Shown here one piece after another: positions 10,923 through 21,850 of a stretch of DNA of 64,000 nucleotides. Below the pieces are notes generated by a model. It saw only the letters and a list, made by a program, of their open reading frames with translations. It had not been told where the DNA came from and did not search any database. Origin of the DNA: Daphnia pulex (taxonomy: Eukaryota > Arthropoda > Branchiopoda > Diplostraca > Daphniidae); NCBI RefSeq assembly GCF_021134715.1, contig NC_060023.1, forward strand, positions 930,001 through 994,000, given 5' to 3'. Every line of letters begins with the position of its first letter. The stretch's first letter is position 1. Position numbers and translations under genes: made by a program.

Positions 10923-12266
10923 TCAAACACCACATTCAGCTAAAGACAATAATTTGTGCACATTATATCTGGTTGAAACATTTGTCTCTTCTTGGTCCAT
11001 AAGTTCTCGCATATACCTGTGTCTTCGTTCCCAGTTTCGACTAAGTTCTGTTGGGCAAGCCGAGGATTTCTTTTTGGAACTTTCAACTACTGCCAAATGA
11101 TCCTTTAGATCGGGAAGATTACTCACAAAGCGGGATGAGACTTCAACGAGCTGTCGCATCAATTTAACATTCAGCATGCAGGGAGGGGTAACAAACCGGA
11201 CGGTCTTCAAATCCTTCTCCTGAGCTGCTTGAATGATGCTTTTGGATTCGTGAATGTGTGAAGCGACGGAGCATAATACTCGGGCGTATTTGTTAAACGT
11301 AGCATAGTTTGGCTCAGCTTCATAGAGTACATGCCACACTTTTACCATCAACTGCATTAGCTCACACATGATCCAGGGAGCAATAACTTGTTGCTGCATA
11401 GGAAGTAAATTCCAAATAGGTTTTCTGCTACTGATTTTAGCATTCTGCATCTTGGGTTTGTTAGTGGTTTTGTCGGCGGTATCTTCGTCTTCGGCTTCCA
11501 TCATTTCGACCTCCTGTTCAAGTTTTGCAATAGCTTCTTCGTCGTCCTTTTCTTTCGACTCTCTCTTCTTCAGCATGTGAGTGTAGAGCGTGTCACACAT
11601 TGTCGTCACCACCGACACCATCTGACTAGCTTCATCTGCAACGGTGTCGGTCAGCAAGAGGCTGTCAAGCCACATGATAAGGCCACGATGTTGAATCAAG
11701 TCATAGGTAATGGTTGAATTCTGAAGTGAAGATTGTACGACTTCAAGTATGAGCCGCTGTAAATCAAATAAAGAAAAATGTCTCGATGAAATCTCAAACT
11801 AAAATTCAATTGCTAAAAAAATAACCTTATCAGTTTTGTCGGACAATAGATTGGATGGCTGCAAGGAGAGAAGGATTCGAAAGACTCTTCTTCGAGCACA
11901 CACTAAATAGTCCTGACGACTTTTCGAAGAAGGCTGAGTAAAAAACTCCTTTGAAGCGACCTCTGTTCAGGTAGTTCAGTGTTATGAAGCATGACGAAAA
12001 ATTCGGGAACTTGGGTCACATCCATAGCCGATTTTACCTAGAAACAATGAAAGGAATGGCGTTTAAGTTTTAAACGAGAAGGAAATTGCAATCAATTAAC
12101 AGGAACATACCAGTAGAAAGTTATTGATTGCACGGTACATTGGGTGAGAAGGATCTCGAACGATGGCTGCAGCTTTGGCAAGAAATAATGCAATGATATT
12201 GGACAGCTTTGGTGGTAGCTGTCGAGCACCACTGAATCGCTCTTTGAAGTAATCAGCAATTGTTGA
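10923..12266 (-). pseudogene. URB1: URB1 (nucleolar pre-ribosomal-associated protein 1) C-terminal fragment
   Basis: Three exons: 12111-12266, 11826-12037 and 10923-11756. The protein resembles the C-terminal region of URB1/Npa1, a large nucleolar protein of 60S subunit assembly: KLSNIIALFLAKAAAIVRDP, PSHPMYRAINNFLL, VPEFFVMLHNTE, YLVCARRRVFRILLSL, YDLIQHRGLIMWLDSLLL. The final ~280 residues are open to the TGA. Exon 2 has a frame break around 11905-11940: the start is readable in one frame and DYLVCARRR in another, and its length of 212 is not in phase. The N-terminal ~80% of a URB1 gene is absent, and a THAP ORF lies just upstream instead. Interpreted as a captured 3' end rather than a working gene. 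URB1 assignment is from memory of the family. Confidence 0.75.
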
Positions 12267-12335
12267 CTAGATGTATCTAAAATGAAAATGGTTCGGTTTC
12301 TGTGCATTACAGATTGTACAGAACATACAATATCA

Positions 12336-12623
12336 CTACCATTTAACAGAAAATGTTGGTTTCCAGGGCATTGCTCCAGCGTTAAGAATCCTACGTTTGA
12401 AAGGATGGAACACGTTCAAAATTTCAATCCCTGTTTGAAAGTCACTTTCGTTAAAATGACGGGAGCAATTATGTGAGGTGCTCGTCAAATTACTACATGG
12501 AATTAGTTCTCGCCATTTTGATAATGAAGTTTTAGGAATTGCAAACAGGGTAACCTCGTTTTCTTTTTTATTTCCTTTGAAATATGTTGATTTACAACCA
12601 GGAACAGCACACCTGCCAACCAT
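12336..12623 (-). CDS. THAP-domain ORF of the P-like element
   Basis: 95 residues that are almost exactly one THAP zinc-finger domain (C2CH). CAVPGC supplies the first cysteines, LFAIPKT follows, KWRELIP carries the invariant Trp, NCSRHFNESDF gives C-x2-H, and the GAMP element closes it. THAP domains bind specific DNA and form the N-terminus of P-element transposases and their domesticated relatives. The ATG lies 155 bases inside the right terminal repeat, where a P transposase would start. No catalytic RNase H-like region follows. It could act as a DNA-binding repressor-like remnant or be inert. A donor-like site sits at the stop codon (AAATG|gtagtg), but joining to the URB1 exon would not keep frame. 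Confidence 0.85.
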   Translation of the reverse strand: MVGRCAVPGCKSTYFKGNKKENEVTLFAIPKTSLSKWRELIPCSNLTSTSHNCSRHFNESDFQTGIEILNVFHPFKRRILNAGAMPWKPTFSVKW

Positions 12624-12777
12624 TTTTACAGAAATTATGGTTAGGCTTCTTTCACGTAATACACGAAAATGGCCGCCGAAAGTATTATTTGAAAGTCAAC
12701 GTCTTATCACTAGATGGCGCTGTCTCATTTTTACCACTTCACAACTTCTGACAAGCTCCGCCCTAGAACCCCCTGAA

Positions 12778-12854
12778 AATCGGCTTACGTTTACCCTGAA
12801 ACCGGGATAGGGAAGCCAACACAGCCATGAACTGACCAGGTATCTATAGCTCTG
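12778..12854 (-). repeat. Right terminal inverted repeat of P-like element
   Basis: Perfect inverted match to 9611-9687 over 77 bases; the match ends where CCGATTGGG (left) and CCGATTTTC (right) diverge. Confidence 0.9.
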
Positions 12855-12861
12855 CTACTAG
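12855..12861. repeat. Target-site duplication, right
   Basis: CTACTAG immediately outside the right terminal repeat, matching 9604-9610. Confidence 0.85.
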
Positions 12862-12888
12862 CGATCGCTGCGGAATTTTAGGGAACCA

Positions 12889-13033
12889 TTTCTGGTAAGA
12901 GGAAGGATGCGAAAACGATCCATGATGGCCGCCACAGGGACGAAGGGAAGGGTAAGAAAAGATTCCATGATGGCCGCCAAGACGACAGGAGGAAGGGTGC
13001 GAAATCAATCCATGATGGCCGCCGATTGGCGCC
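12889..13033. repeat. 45-bp tandem repeat with CCATGATGGCCGCC
   Basis: Three units. The core CCATGATGGCCGCC recurs at 12920, 12965 and 13010, an exact 45-base period, with similar purine-rich GGAAGGRTGCGAAA text before it. The core resembles a GCCAT-type (Pho/YY1) site on the reverse strand. Confidence 0.75.
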
Positions 13034-13039
13034 AAATTT

Positions 13040-14744
13040 TTTCAAAGAAAAGACGAAAAGAGTAACAGTTTAGTCTTTGTCGACGTTTGGTGGGAATCGG
13101 ACGTACTGGTGAAATTGAAATGTTTGCGTCTCTCATTTTTATAATTCAAGACCCTCGTGAGATGAAAATGTACTGATAATCACGGGTGTCTACTTTTGCG
13201 TGATGTAACTTTTTGAGTTCGGCGATGTTTAATTCCATTGAATTTGTTGTGGAGTAGAAAGTCAAACGGGATGAGACCCACACCACAAACAATGGCAAGT
13301 TATTGGTGACGAATTTAGTACGATTTTTGATTCTTAGTGATTAATGGCCCAACTACAAAGAAATTCATTTAAGTAGTGCATGTGCAATCGACGTGTATTT
13401 GCGGATTACAGCTATTATTCTGTTACCTCTATCAGTTTATGGTGTAATCAATTTTGAATAACTCTGGACCTCGGTGATAATTAACATTCTATAATCATGC
13501 ATTTTAACTTTAATTTGTTTATGGAGAGCACTTTGTCATGACAAATGAAATGCCCACAAAGTAACACGTTCTTCAGGTCGCTGCAGTAAAGAGAAATTGA
13601 AAAATGCTGTGTTAATGGCAGTACTCTGCTTATGTAATTTATGAGATTCTACGTAACTAAAATACCCTTTATGAATTCACTTCAAAGTTGCAGTTAGTTC
13701 TCCCAATTACTCAAAGGAAACATTAACCTCCATTCTAGAAAAGAAGTTCGGTTTATCATTGTTCAATTTCGAAATGAATTGGTCTTGGAAAGATAATTCA
13801 GGTGTGTACTTGTGACTAGCTGACACAGACATTTTACAATCAGATCTGTGATGCTATTTAATAACCTCGGGCAGCAGCGAGAGCGGCCATGTGAGTGTCG
13901 TTGTCGACTTTTGATGTGAATCGGTTGTGTTGTTGAAATGGTCGTTTCTCATAATTCTAAGCCACACGAAGTGAACTTTATTGATCATTACTTTCTTTTG
14001 CAATCCAAAAGATTTGAGTTTTTAGAACCGGCCGATCTGGCCAAGAAGAGTTTCGTCTTGGAGCAGAATGTCACAGCACCAGACCACCAGCACCAGACCA
14101 GATAAGCACCAAAACCAGGTAAGTGATTCAAAATTCAATACGATGAAACAGTAAAAGTATTGTGATTAAGGCCCTACATCATAAAGTTTAATTTTGATGT
14201 GTAATGCAATCAAATGAATCAACGAGTGATTTATAATTGTGGGTGTGTATTGTGTAATGATTCAGTTTTGTTTTGATGACTTTGAACGATAATTAGGGCC
14301 TTGATGATCATTTTATTAACCTCTTTTTTTAATTCCAATTTATTTTTCAAGATTATGTGGTAATTGCCGGTTATTGCAAACGAAATGCTCACGAATTAAT
14401 TAACGCGTTCGTCAGGTCGCTGCAGTAAAAGTAAAGAGATATGTAGAAATGGTAAAAAGATTGATGGCAAATTGGTAATGATCTGGTCATATTCTCCTTT
14501 TGTATAAAATTCTACTTCACTAAACAGTAAACACCCTTTGTATGAGTCTTACCTCAGAATTGCGGTTAGTTATCAGAATTTCCCATTGAAAACATCAACG
14601 TCCATTTTATGAAAAGAAGCGTTCGGTTTATTTTTGTTCAATTTCGAAATGAATCGGTATTGAGAAGATAATTCAGGTGTGTACATTGCGACTGATAGCT
14701 GGCACAGCCATATCTATAGACATGTTTCAGATCTGTGATGTTGA
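13040..14744. other. Non-coding region holding a duplicated cuticle-gene 3' flank
   Basis: About 1.7 kb without an intact gene. 13500-13900 and 14340-14790 are diverged tandem copies of the same stretch, sharing CAGGTCGCTGCAGTAAA, TGTTCAATTTCGAAATGAAT and GATAATTCAGGTGTGTAC. Each ends in the 3' end of a cuticle-type ORF. Confidence 0.75.
13860..13900 (-). pseudogene. Relic C-terminus of an 18-residue-repeat cuticle gene
   Basis: Minus-strand codons read THMAALAAARGY then stop, matching the end of the intact gene at 14745. Nothing of the rest of the gene remains upstream, so this is the 3' end of a lost tandem copy. Confidence 0.7.
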
Positions 14745-15624
14745 TTAACCTCGGGCAGTGGCGTGAGCGAGAGCGGCCATGTGAGCGCGACGGGCAGCGG
14801 CGACCTCGGCAGTTTCCTGAACGGGTTGGGGCATACCGAACGGCATGTTGGCATAACGGGCCGGGAGTAAAGTCATGGGAAATCCGTTGGCGGTTGCGGC
14901 GGCGTTGTAGGCGCGGTAATGCTCGATGGTGGCGGCCATCACTTCGGGAGTGTCTTGAACGGATCGTTTACCACGGGCGGCAGCCAGAGCGGCCATATGG
15001 GCAGCACGGGCAGCGGCGACTTCCGGGGTGTCCTGGACGGGCTGTGGGGGTCCCCAAACGGCAACGGGTTCCAAATAGCGAAGGCTGGAAACGACTCCAT
15101 TAGCGGCGGCAGCGGCGGCGTGAGCGCGGATGTGTTCGAGTTTGGCAGCGGCCACATCGGGGGCATCTGCGACGGATCGTTTGCCACGGGCGGCGGCAGC
15201 GGCGTGAGCGGCAAAGTGTGCGGCACGAGCAGCAGCAACTTCATTTGTGTAAAGAGTTGGGAGGGTAGAAACAACACCGTTGGCAGCGGCGGCGGCGGCG
15301 TAGGCGCGGTAATGTTCGACTTTAGCGGCCCAGACTTCGGGACTGTCGGGAATCGATCGTCTGCCACGAGCGGCAGCAGCGTGAGCGGCCAAGTGAGAAG
15401 CCCTTGCGGCGGCTACTTCCGCCGTCTCCTGTGCTGGTGGGCTGAGAGCGGAGTAAGGGAAGTAGAGGTAAGGATTGTAGTTCCATCCAGTTGGGTTCTG
15501 CTGAGCGGATGCAAAGCAAACCACACCCAAAAGCACTGCGAGAATCTGATACGAAAAATTCAAATGATGAGTCGATTGAAATTATCTTTAAGAGAAGAGG
15601 TTAAAAACTTACGTAGATCTTCAT
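14745..15624 (-). CDS. Cuticle protein with 18-residue Ala-rich repeats
   Basis: Two exons: 15613-15624 (MKIY) and 14745-15545, giving 270 residues. The tiny first exon splices into a signal peptide (MKIYILAVLLGVVCFASA). The mature chain repeats modules of the type PEVAAARAAHMAALAAA and AKVEHYRAYAAAAAANG, separated by RGKRS/RGRRS basic motifs. This is the 18-residue repeat known from arthropod cuticle proteins. The basic motifs could be processing sites. High GC in the repeats opens long ORFs on the other strand and frames, which I treat as shadows. A relic of a second copy lies downstream at 13860. Role: structural exoskeleton protein (family knowledge). Confidence 0.88.
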
Positions 15625-15699
15625 GTCGATTCGCTTAAGAGATTGGGAGCTGGTGGAATTCGAAGTGGAATTAACGAAAATCTAAGAGACACCAGGGCC

Positions 15700-15707
15700 T
15701 TTATATA
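15700..15707 (-). promoter_or_regulatory. TATA box of the cuticle gene
   Basis: TATATAAA on the minus strand, about 76 bases before the ATG at 15624. Confidence 0.65.
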
Positions 15708-15709
15708 CC

Positions 15710-16596
15710 ACAGGCGATTTTCAGTTGCTGACGTTTGCGCCGCTAGCAAGGTCTTTACTCTTTACTGTCGAAAAAAATGAAAGAAAACAATGTTTGCCTC
15801 TTCCGCATCTACTAGATTTGATTATTCTTTTGGGCTATGAAACCTGTTCTTCCTTCTATCTCTCTCTCCATGGCTGTCTGTTGGCTCTATCCATTTCCGG
15901 CTGATACTGCTTTTGTGTCAGGGTGTGGTTTTATTCTATGTGAACTTGAATTGACATTGCCAAAAATATGGTTAGAATTCAGCGTCTACCTTTCTAATTC
16001 CAGATTCGTGTCGTGACGTGACATTTATTAATCATCACTTCTGCGTTTGCTTGCTTTTGCTTGATATAAGTTTTTGGATCTTGCGATTCAACTTCATCAA
16101 GTTCGACAGCAAATTTCGTCAATACCACAGCAGGAAAATGGCAAGTTAGTTCCGTGCAAAATTCAATTGGATCCATAACTAAAATTGTTTTAATTTACGA
16201 TAAGTCGGAACCTCAATTATTGTTTCATTATTTTTATTTTCAAATTTCAGCTTTCTTATCTAGGGCTGCATGTGGCAAGGCAAACAAATACTTGGGCAAT
16301 AGATTGGAAAATGAAAATGCATTTAGCGAAAGGAAACGAGCGGTTATTTCTATATTGCTACAGCATTCGTTTATAGCCACAGAATCTTGATTTCGGTAAA
16401 TTTTCATTTTCAGGTTTCCTGGAAACCAGGTTGAATCCCACAATTCTGTAGGAAACTGATTTCCTCTGTATGGCGCTGACTGATAAAATGAATTTGAACC
16501 ATTTCTTCGATCAAATCACTATCGAATGTGAAGGGGACAACCCACAACATTTCGGTAATGCTCACATTTGTCTTCACAACAGCGTCGATTTCAGTC
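15710..16596. other. Intergenic before the peroxidase gene
   Basis: No gene supported. The last ~320 bases (from about 16270) match the region upstream of the double-PAN gene (8450-8708), so they are part of the duplicated unit. Confidence 0.55.
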
Positions 16597-19500
16597 ATGG
16601 AAACTGCGGTAAGAAATAGAAATAAAAACCTAAACTTTAAGACTTACAATTTAGTGCAAACATTTGCAAATATCCAATACAGGCAATTAAAATAAATCCA
16701 TGTTTTCCATTATGCAGAATACTCCAGTATTCCAGATTGTTCTGGTTCTTTTGAGCGTTGTGTCTCAATTTGCAAACGGGCAAAATTGGAACACTGGAGA
16801 CAGGGAAATCAAATGGCGAATGAACTGCGACTTTCCTGGTCACGACATTGGCCGCATAGCCAGTCCAGGAGAAAACTGTGGCAGTCTCTGTATCGCCAGC
16901 CCTAAATGTACTCACTTTCGTTTCTCTCCCGATGGATTTTGTTTCCTGAAAGATATTACCACGATAGACTTTCCAGTAACGAATACCAGAGAGGGATCGT
17001 GCGGATTTATACCCTGGAAATTCGAATCGGGTAATAAATGTTATTTTTCCATGATATAATTTCGTCGTACTTAATTACTTATGGTTGAATTTGAATCTGT
17101 CAGGGAGAGACCATTGGAACAGCGATAAAAGTGGCATCAGATGGCTTGCCAATTGCGATTTCTGGGGTCACGACATTGAACGAAGTAAAAGTACCGGAGA
17201 AAAGTGTGGCGGCGTCTGCCTGGCTAATCCCAAATGCAACCACTTTCGTTTTGACGGCCAATTTTGTTACATAAAAAATGCCCCGCTATCGACATCCCGT
17301 ATGGCCGTCAACGGCGGAGCGTGTGGATTTATCTCGTGGCGAGATTTCAACAGCAACCAACCCGCAGCAGTCAACTCTTGCCCGAATGTCGGCGGTTTGT
17401 CGGCTAGTTGCCGACCCAATGTAGATTGCTCCCTGTGGTACGACGTCGTACTGAAAACTCCAGGAACTTCCTGCAAATTGGCTAATAATGGCCAAGGAAC
17501 CTGTTGTCCCGATCTACCCAATAACAGTTTGTTCATTTTAATTCAATTTCAGTATAATTTTGTTGTTACTCGAATTCTAAATTAGGGCGCACTAGAGGAG
17601 TTTTTATGCAGTCCATGGCCGTACCTTCTTTGAACAAAGAATTGATATCCAAAATTAAATCTCAACTCAAGTCGGCCCTCGAGACGAGTAAATTGCAATT
17701 CCAGACAATGCGCGACACGGAAGTCCGTCTAGTAGACAACAACATCGTCGTCCGTCCCGGCTCTTCTTCTGCCCTGTTCTCACTCGTCTCCCACACGACT
17801 CCCGAGACACAGAAAATCAATTTCGGGGCTCTGCAGGAAACTTTTATAGCCGACGATATCGTCAAAAGGTTGGAAAAATTAAATCATTTCGATAAACAAC
17901 TCATTTCAGCCATCGTTCTTCATCTACTTCTTTTAAAATATTTTAGATTTGGAGTTAAGCCGAAAGATGTGGCCTCTGTTTTAAGCCAGATCAGCGTTCA
18001 GTGTCCACCTCCACCCGTCTGTAAGGCAGTGACTTCACCTTATCGAACACCGGATGGATCGTGTAACAATATTAAGCAATCGACCTGGGGCCAATCACGC
18101 ACCCAACTCCAACGCATTCTCTCCCCAGATTATGCCAATGGTAAGAATTATATTTCAACAAAATCTACTCTCAATTCTTTTATTAATCCTTGGTGTACCT
18201 TGATAGGCATCCGACTTCCGCGACGGGCCAAGAACGGAGGAGAACTGCCCAGGTATAACCAGCAGAATGTTTTATTTTTATTGAAACAATGATAAACAGT
18301 TGATGAATCGAATAATTCCAGTCCTCGTTTGGTATCCGCAACCGTGGTAAGGGACAACCTCAATCACCCGCAATCCAACAGCTACTGGGTCACGCAATTC
18401 GGCCAATTTACGGATCACGACATAACTCAAACTGTTGCATCTAAAATGGGTTTGTGATTTAATTTCCGGCGTTCAAAAGAGCAACGAATTTGCAATGATT
18501 TGTTCGCTTTTTCAAGATGATTTAAAGGACATCGAATGCTGTGCGCCCGACGGTCAATTCCTTGACAGTAGGAACGTCCATCCGGAATGCCTACCCATCG
18601 ACATCCCGTCAAACGATCCGTTTTTCTCCAGATTCGGTCGCCGTTGCATGACGTTTGTCCGCTCAGCTCCGGCACGAAGAGCCGATTGCAAATTGGGTTA
18701 CGTCGAACAGGTCAGTGAAATATACTCAAAACATACTCAACGGATTGAACTGTGGCTTGAACTTGATTGAATTCCGCAATAGATGAACGACAACACCCAT
18801 TTTTTAGACGCCTCGCAAGTTTACGGTTCGGACGAGAAAAAAGCCAAAGATTTGCGGTCGACTGTCAATCAGGGCCACTTGAGGGTGACCCACTTTTGGA
18901 AATTCCCTACCGGCCATCACCAGTTTGACTTGCTTCCGGCTGACGATGAATTTACTGCTCCTTGTACGTTGTCCAAAACCCTGTCCGGAATCGATCCGCC
19001 ATCACACGTCAAGTGTTTTGACGCTGGCGATCCACGAGCGAGCGAAATTCCCGAATTGGCCGTCACTCAAACGATCCTAATGCGTCAGCACAACAAACTT
19101 GTGGGCGAGCTGGCTGCTCAGAATCCGCACAGGGATGGTGAGCATCTCTATCAAGAGGCTAGACGCATTCTAATTGCTCAAATGCAGCACATTACCTACA
19201 ACGAGTGGCTGCCCATCATCCTTGGCCGAGCTAAAATGGTGGAACTCGGTCTGTTGACGCTCAAGGAAGGATTCAGCAACGATTACGATCCTAATGTGAA
19301 TCCTTCCATTGTGAATGAATTTGCAACTGTTGCTTTTCGTTTCGGCCATTCTCTGGTCCAAGGCAAACACGAGTAAGTTAATAATCTATTTGATGTAATA
19401 AGTTTAAAAAAAAAGAAAATTGTAATTTCGTGTTAATTTATTATTTAATATTATTATTATTTTTTAGATTGTACAATCACAATAGGAAACTCACCGACTC

Positions 19501-20746
19501 GATAAATTTACGCAATCACTTTTTCAAAACGCAAATGGTGTACACGCCCGGCAATGTCGACAAGTTCCTCATCGGATTAGCGACTCAACCCAATCAAAGT
19601 GTTGACAATATCGTCACCGAGGAGGTAAATTGTTAATTTTTTATGTATTAACGAATTTCAACCATTTAAAAAAAATAATAATTTTTGGGTTTCATTAGCT
19701 GACCAATCACTTGTTCGAAGAGGAAGGCAAAGGTTTCGGACTTGATTTAGTTTCTCTCAACATTCAACGAGGCCGTGATCACGGTAAACCTCTTCCATTT
19801 AAAACGAGGTTTAATATTAATTATTATTTACCTGTTATGTAGGTATACCTGGCTACAATGAATATCGCGTTCTCTGTGGCCTTCCGCGAGCGAAAAACTT
19901 TGACGACCTTAAAGATCACATTCCTCAAGGGGTAAACTAAACAGAAAGAAAACTTTGAATTGTATAATTTTACTGAATCATTTTCCTCACTTTTGAACGA
20001 CAGATTGTTGACCAATTCAAGTCCGTGTACGCCTCTGTGGACGATATCGACTTTTACATCGCAGGTATTTCGGAACGCCCGGCAGCTGGGGCGTTGGTAG
20101 GCCCCACTTTCCAGTGTATCATCGCCGACCAGTTTTTAAAACTGAAACAGGGCGATCGTTTCTTTTACGATCTTGGCGGGCAGTCTGGCTCGTTCACCGA
20201 AAGCAAGTTTCATTTTGTATTATTACCGGTTTAAAAATAGTGACTAACAAATGGTTTAGGTCAGTTGCAGGAAATTCGTAAAATCAGTTGGGCCCGTATC
20301 ATCTGTGACAACAGCAACATTCAAACTGTTCAGCCGTTACTATTCAAATCTGTATCTGGATTGTAAGTACTGATATATTGTTTAATTCCCCCGACAAAGA
20401 CTTGACTCGATTCACTTTTACGTGTTACAGGAACCCTATCGTGAATTGTGATTCGACCTCCATTCCTCGGATGGATCTTGGTCCATGGGCGTCGAGAACG
20501 CCCGACGAAGTTTGGCATGTCGGCGAAGGTGGTGTCCAGTGGCACTTGGGCTGTGATTTCACTGGTCACGATGTATCCAATCAGGTTACAGCTGGGGAGA
20601 ATTGTGGCAGACTTTGCATCAGCGAAAGTAGATGTAATGCGTTTAGTTTTCATCAGGGCAAATGTTTTTTGAAAAACATACCGACATCATTGAGACGGAG
20701 TCCGGCGGTCGGAGGGACCTGCGGTTTCCTTCCGTGGAAATTTTAA
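16597..20746 (+). CDS. Secreted animal heme peroxidase with PAN modules at both ends
   Basis: Fifteen exons: 16597-16608, 16718-17030, 17104-17526, 17586-17868, 17947-18140, 18207-18252, 18322-18449, 18517-18710, 18783-19372, 19468-19624, 19699-19783, 19843-19931, 20004-20202, 20260-20362 and 20431-20746. They sum to 3132 bases (1043 residues), in frame. Order: signal peptide (1 to ~24), PAN ~28-105, PAN ~112-190, a six-cysteine module ~200-248 (SCPNVGG...TCCPDL), linker, peroxidase ~370-935, PAN ~950-1043. Heme-site motifs are intact: distal [25 protein letters not shown], proximal AFRFGHSLV, and [17 protein letters not shown]. It oxidises substrates with H2O2; relatives act in cuticle and eggshell cross-linking or immunity. 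The exon 13 donor is GC, not GT. AATAAA at 20788. Confidence 0.93.
20203..20259 (+). other. GC-AG intron in the peroxidase gene
   Basis: Donor A|GCAAGT and acceptor TTTAG|GT. Only this junction keeps the frame (FTES-QLQEIRK). GC donors with otherwise perfect consensus are the known minor class of U2 introns. Confidence 0.85.
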
Positions 20747-20799
20747 ACCTTTGGTCTTTCTACCGTATATTATTACTATGGCGATACAATAAATAGTGT

Positions 20800-21850
20800 T
20801 ACCAAAGAAACATCTTTCTTGCTCTACTTGCATCAATTAGTGAAATGCTATTTCATTTATTTTCCCGGTACATTAACAGCGTGCGGACCTGTGGTTTAGT
20901 CGATATTCCGCTGAACTCTCAATGTCACCCAATCTTTTTACAGTCAAACCTTCACCAGAAAGCTGCAGGCTCCTGTTTAAAAAGGTCGTGTTCCGAACAA
21001 TATAATTGTTGCTGCAGCAACAAATTAAAAAATCAAAAGAAAAGACAAAACGTCATGGGGTTGTTCCTCCGTTAGGTGTCTCTACCGTCAGCACGGTTAC
21101 AATAAATCGTCTGCTCAAATGATTGTCAAAATTTTATTGGAAGTCGTGCTATGGTGCTCGGATGAAAGAAAATTTCATTCCAATGGACACACTAGTTATT
21201 AATTTATCCATCGTCATCCATTCCATTATTTCATTTTTCATTTCGCAAGTTTTTTGAAACATTTGAGTGAAATTGTGCCAGCTATTTGCTTTTTATGAAG
21301 TGTGGCCACGTTTGTGTTCCCTACATATATGTATGTTTCAAGTTGATGAAAGTGGGGACAGTTAATGATCAAAGAAATCTTCTAAGTCAGTCTATGTTTG
21401 CTAAGAAATGAAATGAATTCAAGACTATAGGATCGACTATCTAAGTGACCAGTGCTGATGTTGAAAAAGTAGTAAGAAAGAACATTAGATTTCTTATTTG
21501 CACCTGAGTCGTTCTTGTTTTCCCTGACTAGTGTTAAATTCTGTGATAGCAAAACCTTGATTATAACCACAAAGATGTTTGCATTTCGACAACCCAAAAA
21601 CAATTGACCTGGAAAATTAAAAAAAAACCACCTTGTGTTAACTGCAATTGGGTAGAATTTTTCATTTATTTTGAAGTCAAATTTCATTTCATTTGGGTCA
21701 AGTTCATTGATGAAATAAAATTGTTGTGAAATTTCTAGTCAGTTTAACTTTACGCAAAATTTATCTTTTGAAGGAGACTGATGCGATCTTTTCTCGTAGG
21801 AATTGTCCAGATTTGCGTTATTAAGTTTTATTGATTTATATCTAGTGACA
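20800..21850. other. Intergenic, no gene seen
   Basis: About 1 kb between the peroxidase polyadenylation signal and the broken 3' copy. AT-rich; includes a palindromic GTTGCTGCAGCAAC near 21007. No ORF with recognisable content. Confidence 0.5.

Larger units (their letters stand above)
9611..12854 (-). mobile_element. P-element-like DNA transposon carrying captured host genes
   Basis: A 3244-bp element bounded by perfect 77-bp terminal inverted repeats (9611-9687 and 12778-12854, outer end CAGAGCTATAGATACC) and flanked by a direct CTACTAG. A THAP-domain ORF begins 155 bases inside the right repeat and reads inward. This is the layout of P-superfamily transposases, whose N-terminus is a THAP domain and whose target duplication is 7-8 bp. 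The rest of a transposase is absent. In its place lies a block of host DNA: an OSCP gene from exon 2 on (plus) and the last three exons of a URB1-type gene (minus), tail to tail. The element is non-autonomous as seen. Identical TIRs suggest a fairly recent insertion. P-superfamily assignment is inference from TIR, TSD and THAP together. Confidence 0.8.

Noticed and set aside
10923-12266. URB1 fragment as a working short gene
   Set aside because: Lacks most of the protein, has a frame break in the middle exon, and lies inside a transposon with a captured neighbour.
14735-15638. Several long ORFs on both strands over the cuticle gene
   Set aside because: The GC-rich Ala repeat opens all frames; only the minus frame with signal peptide and 18-residue repeats is credible.
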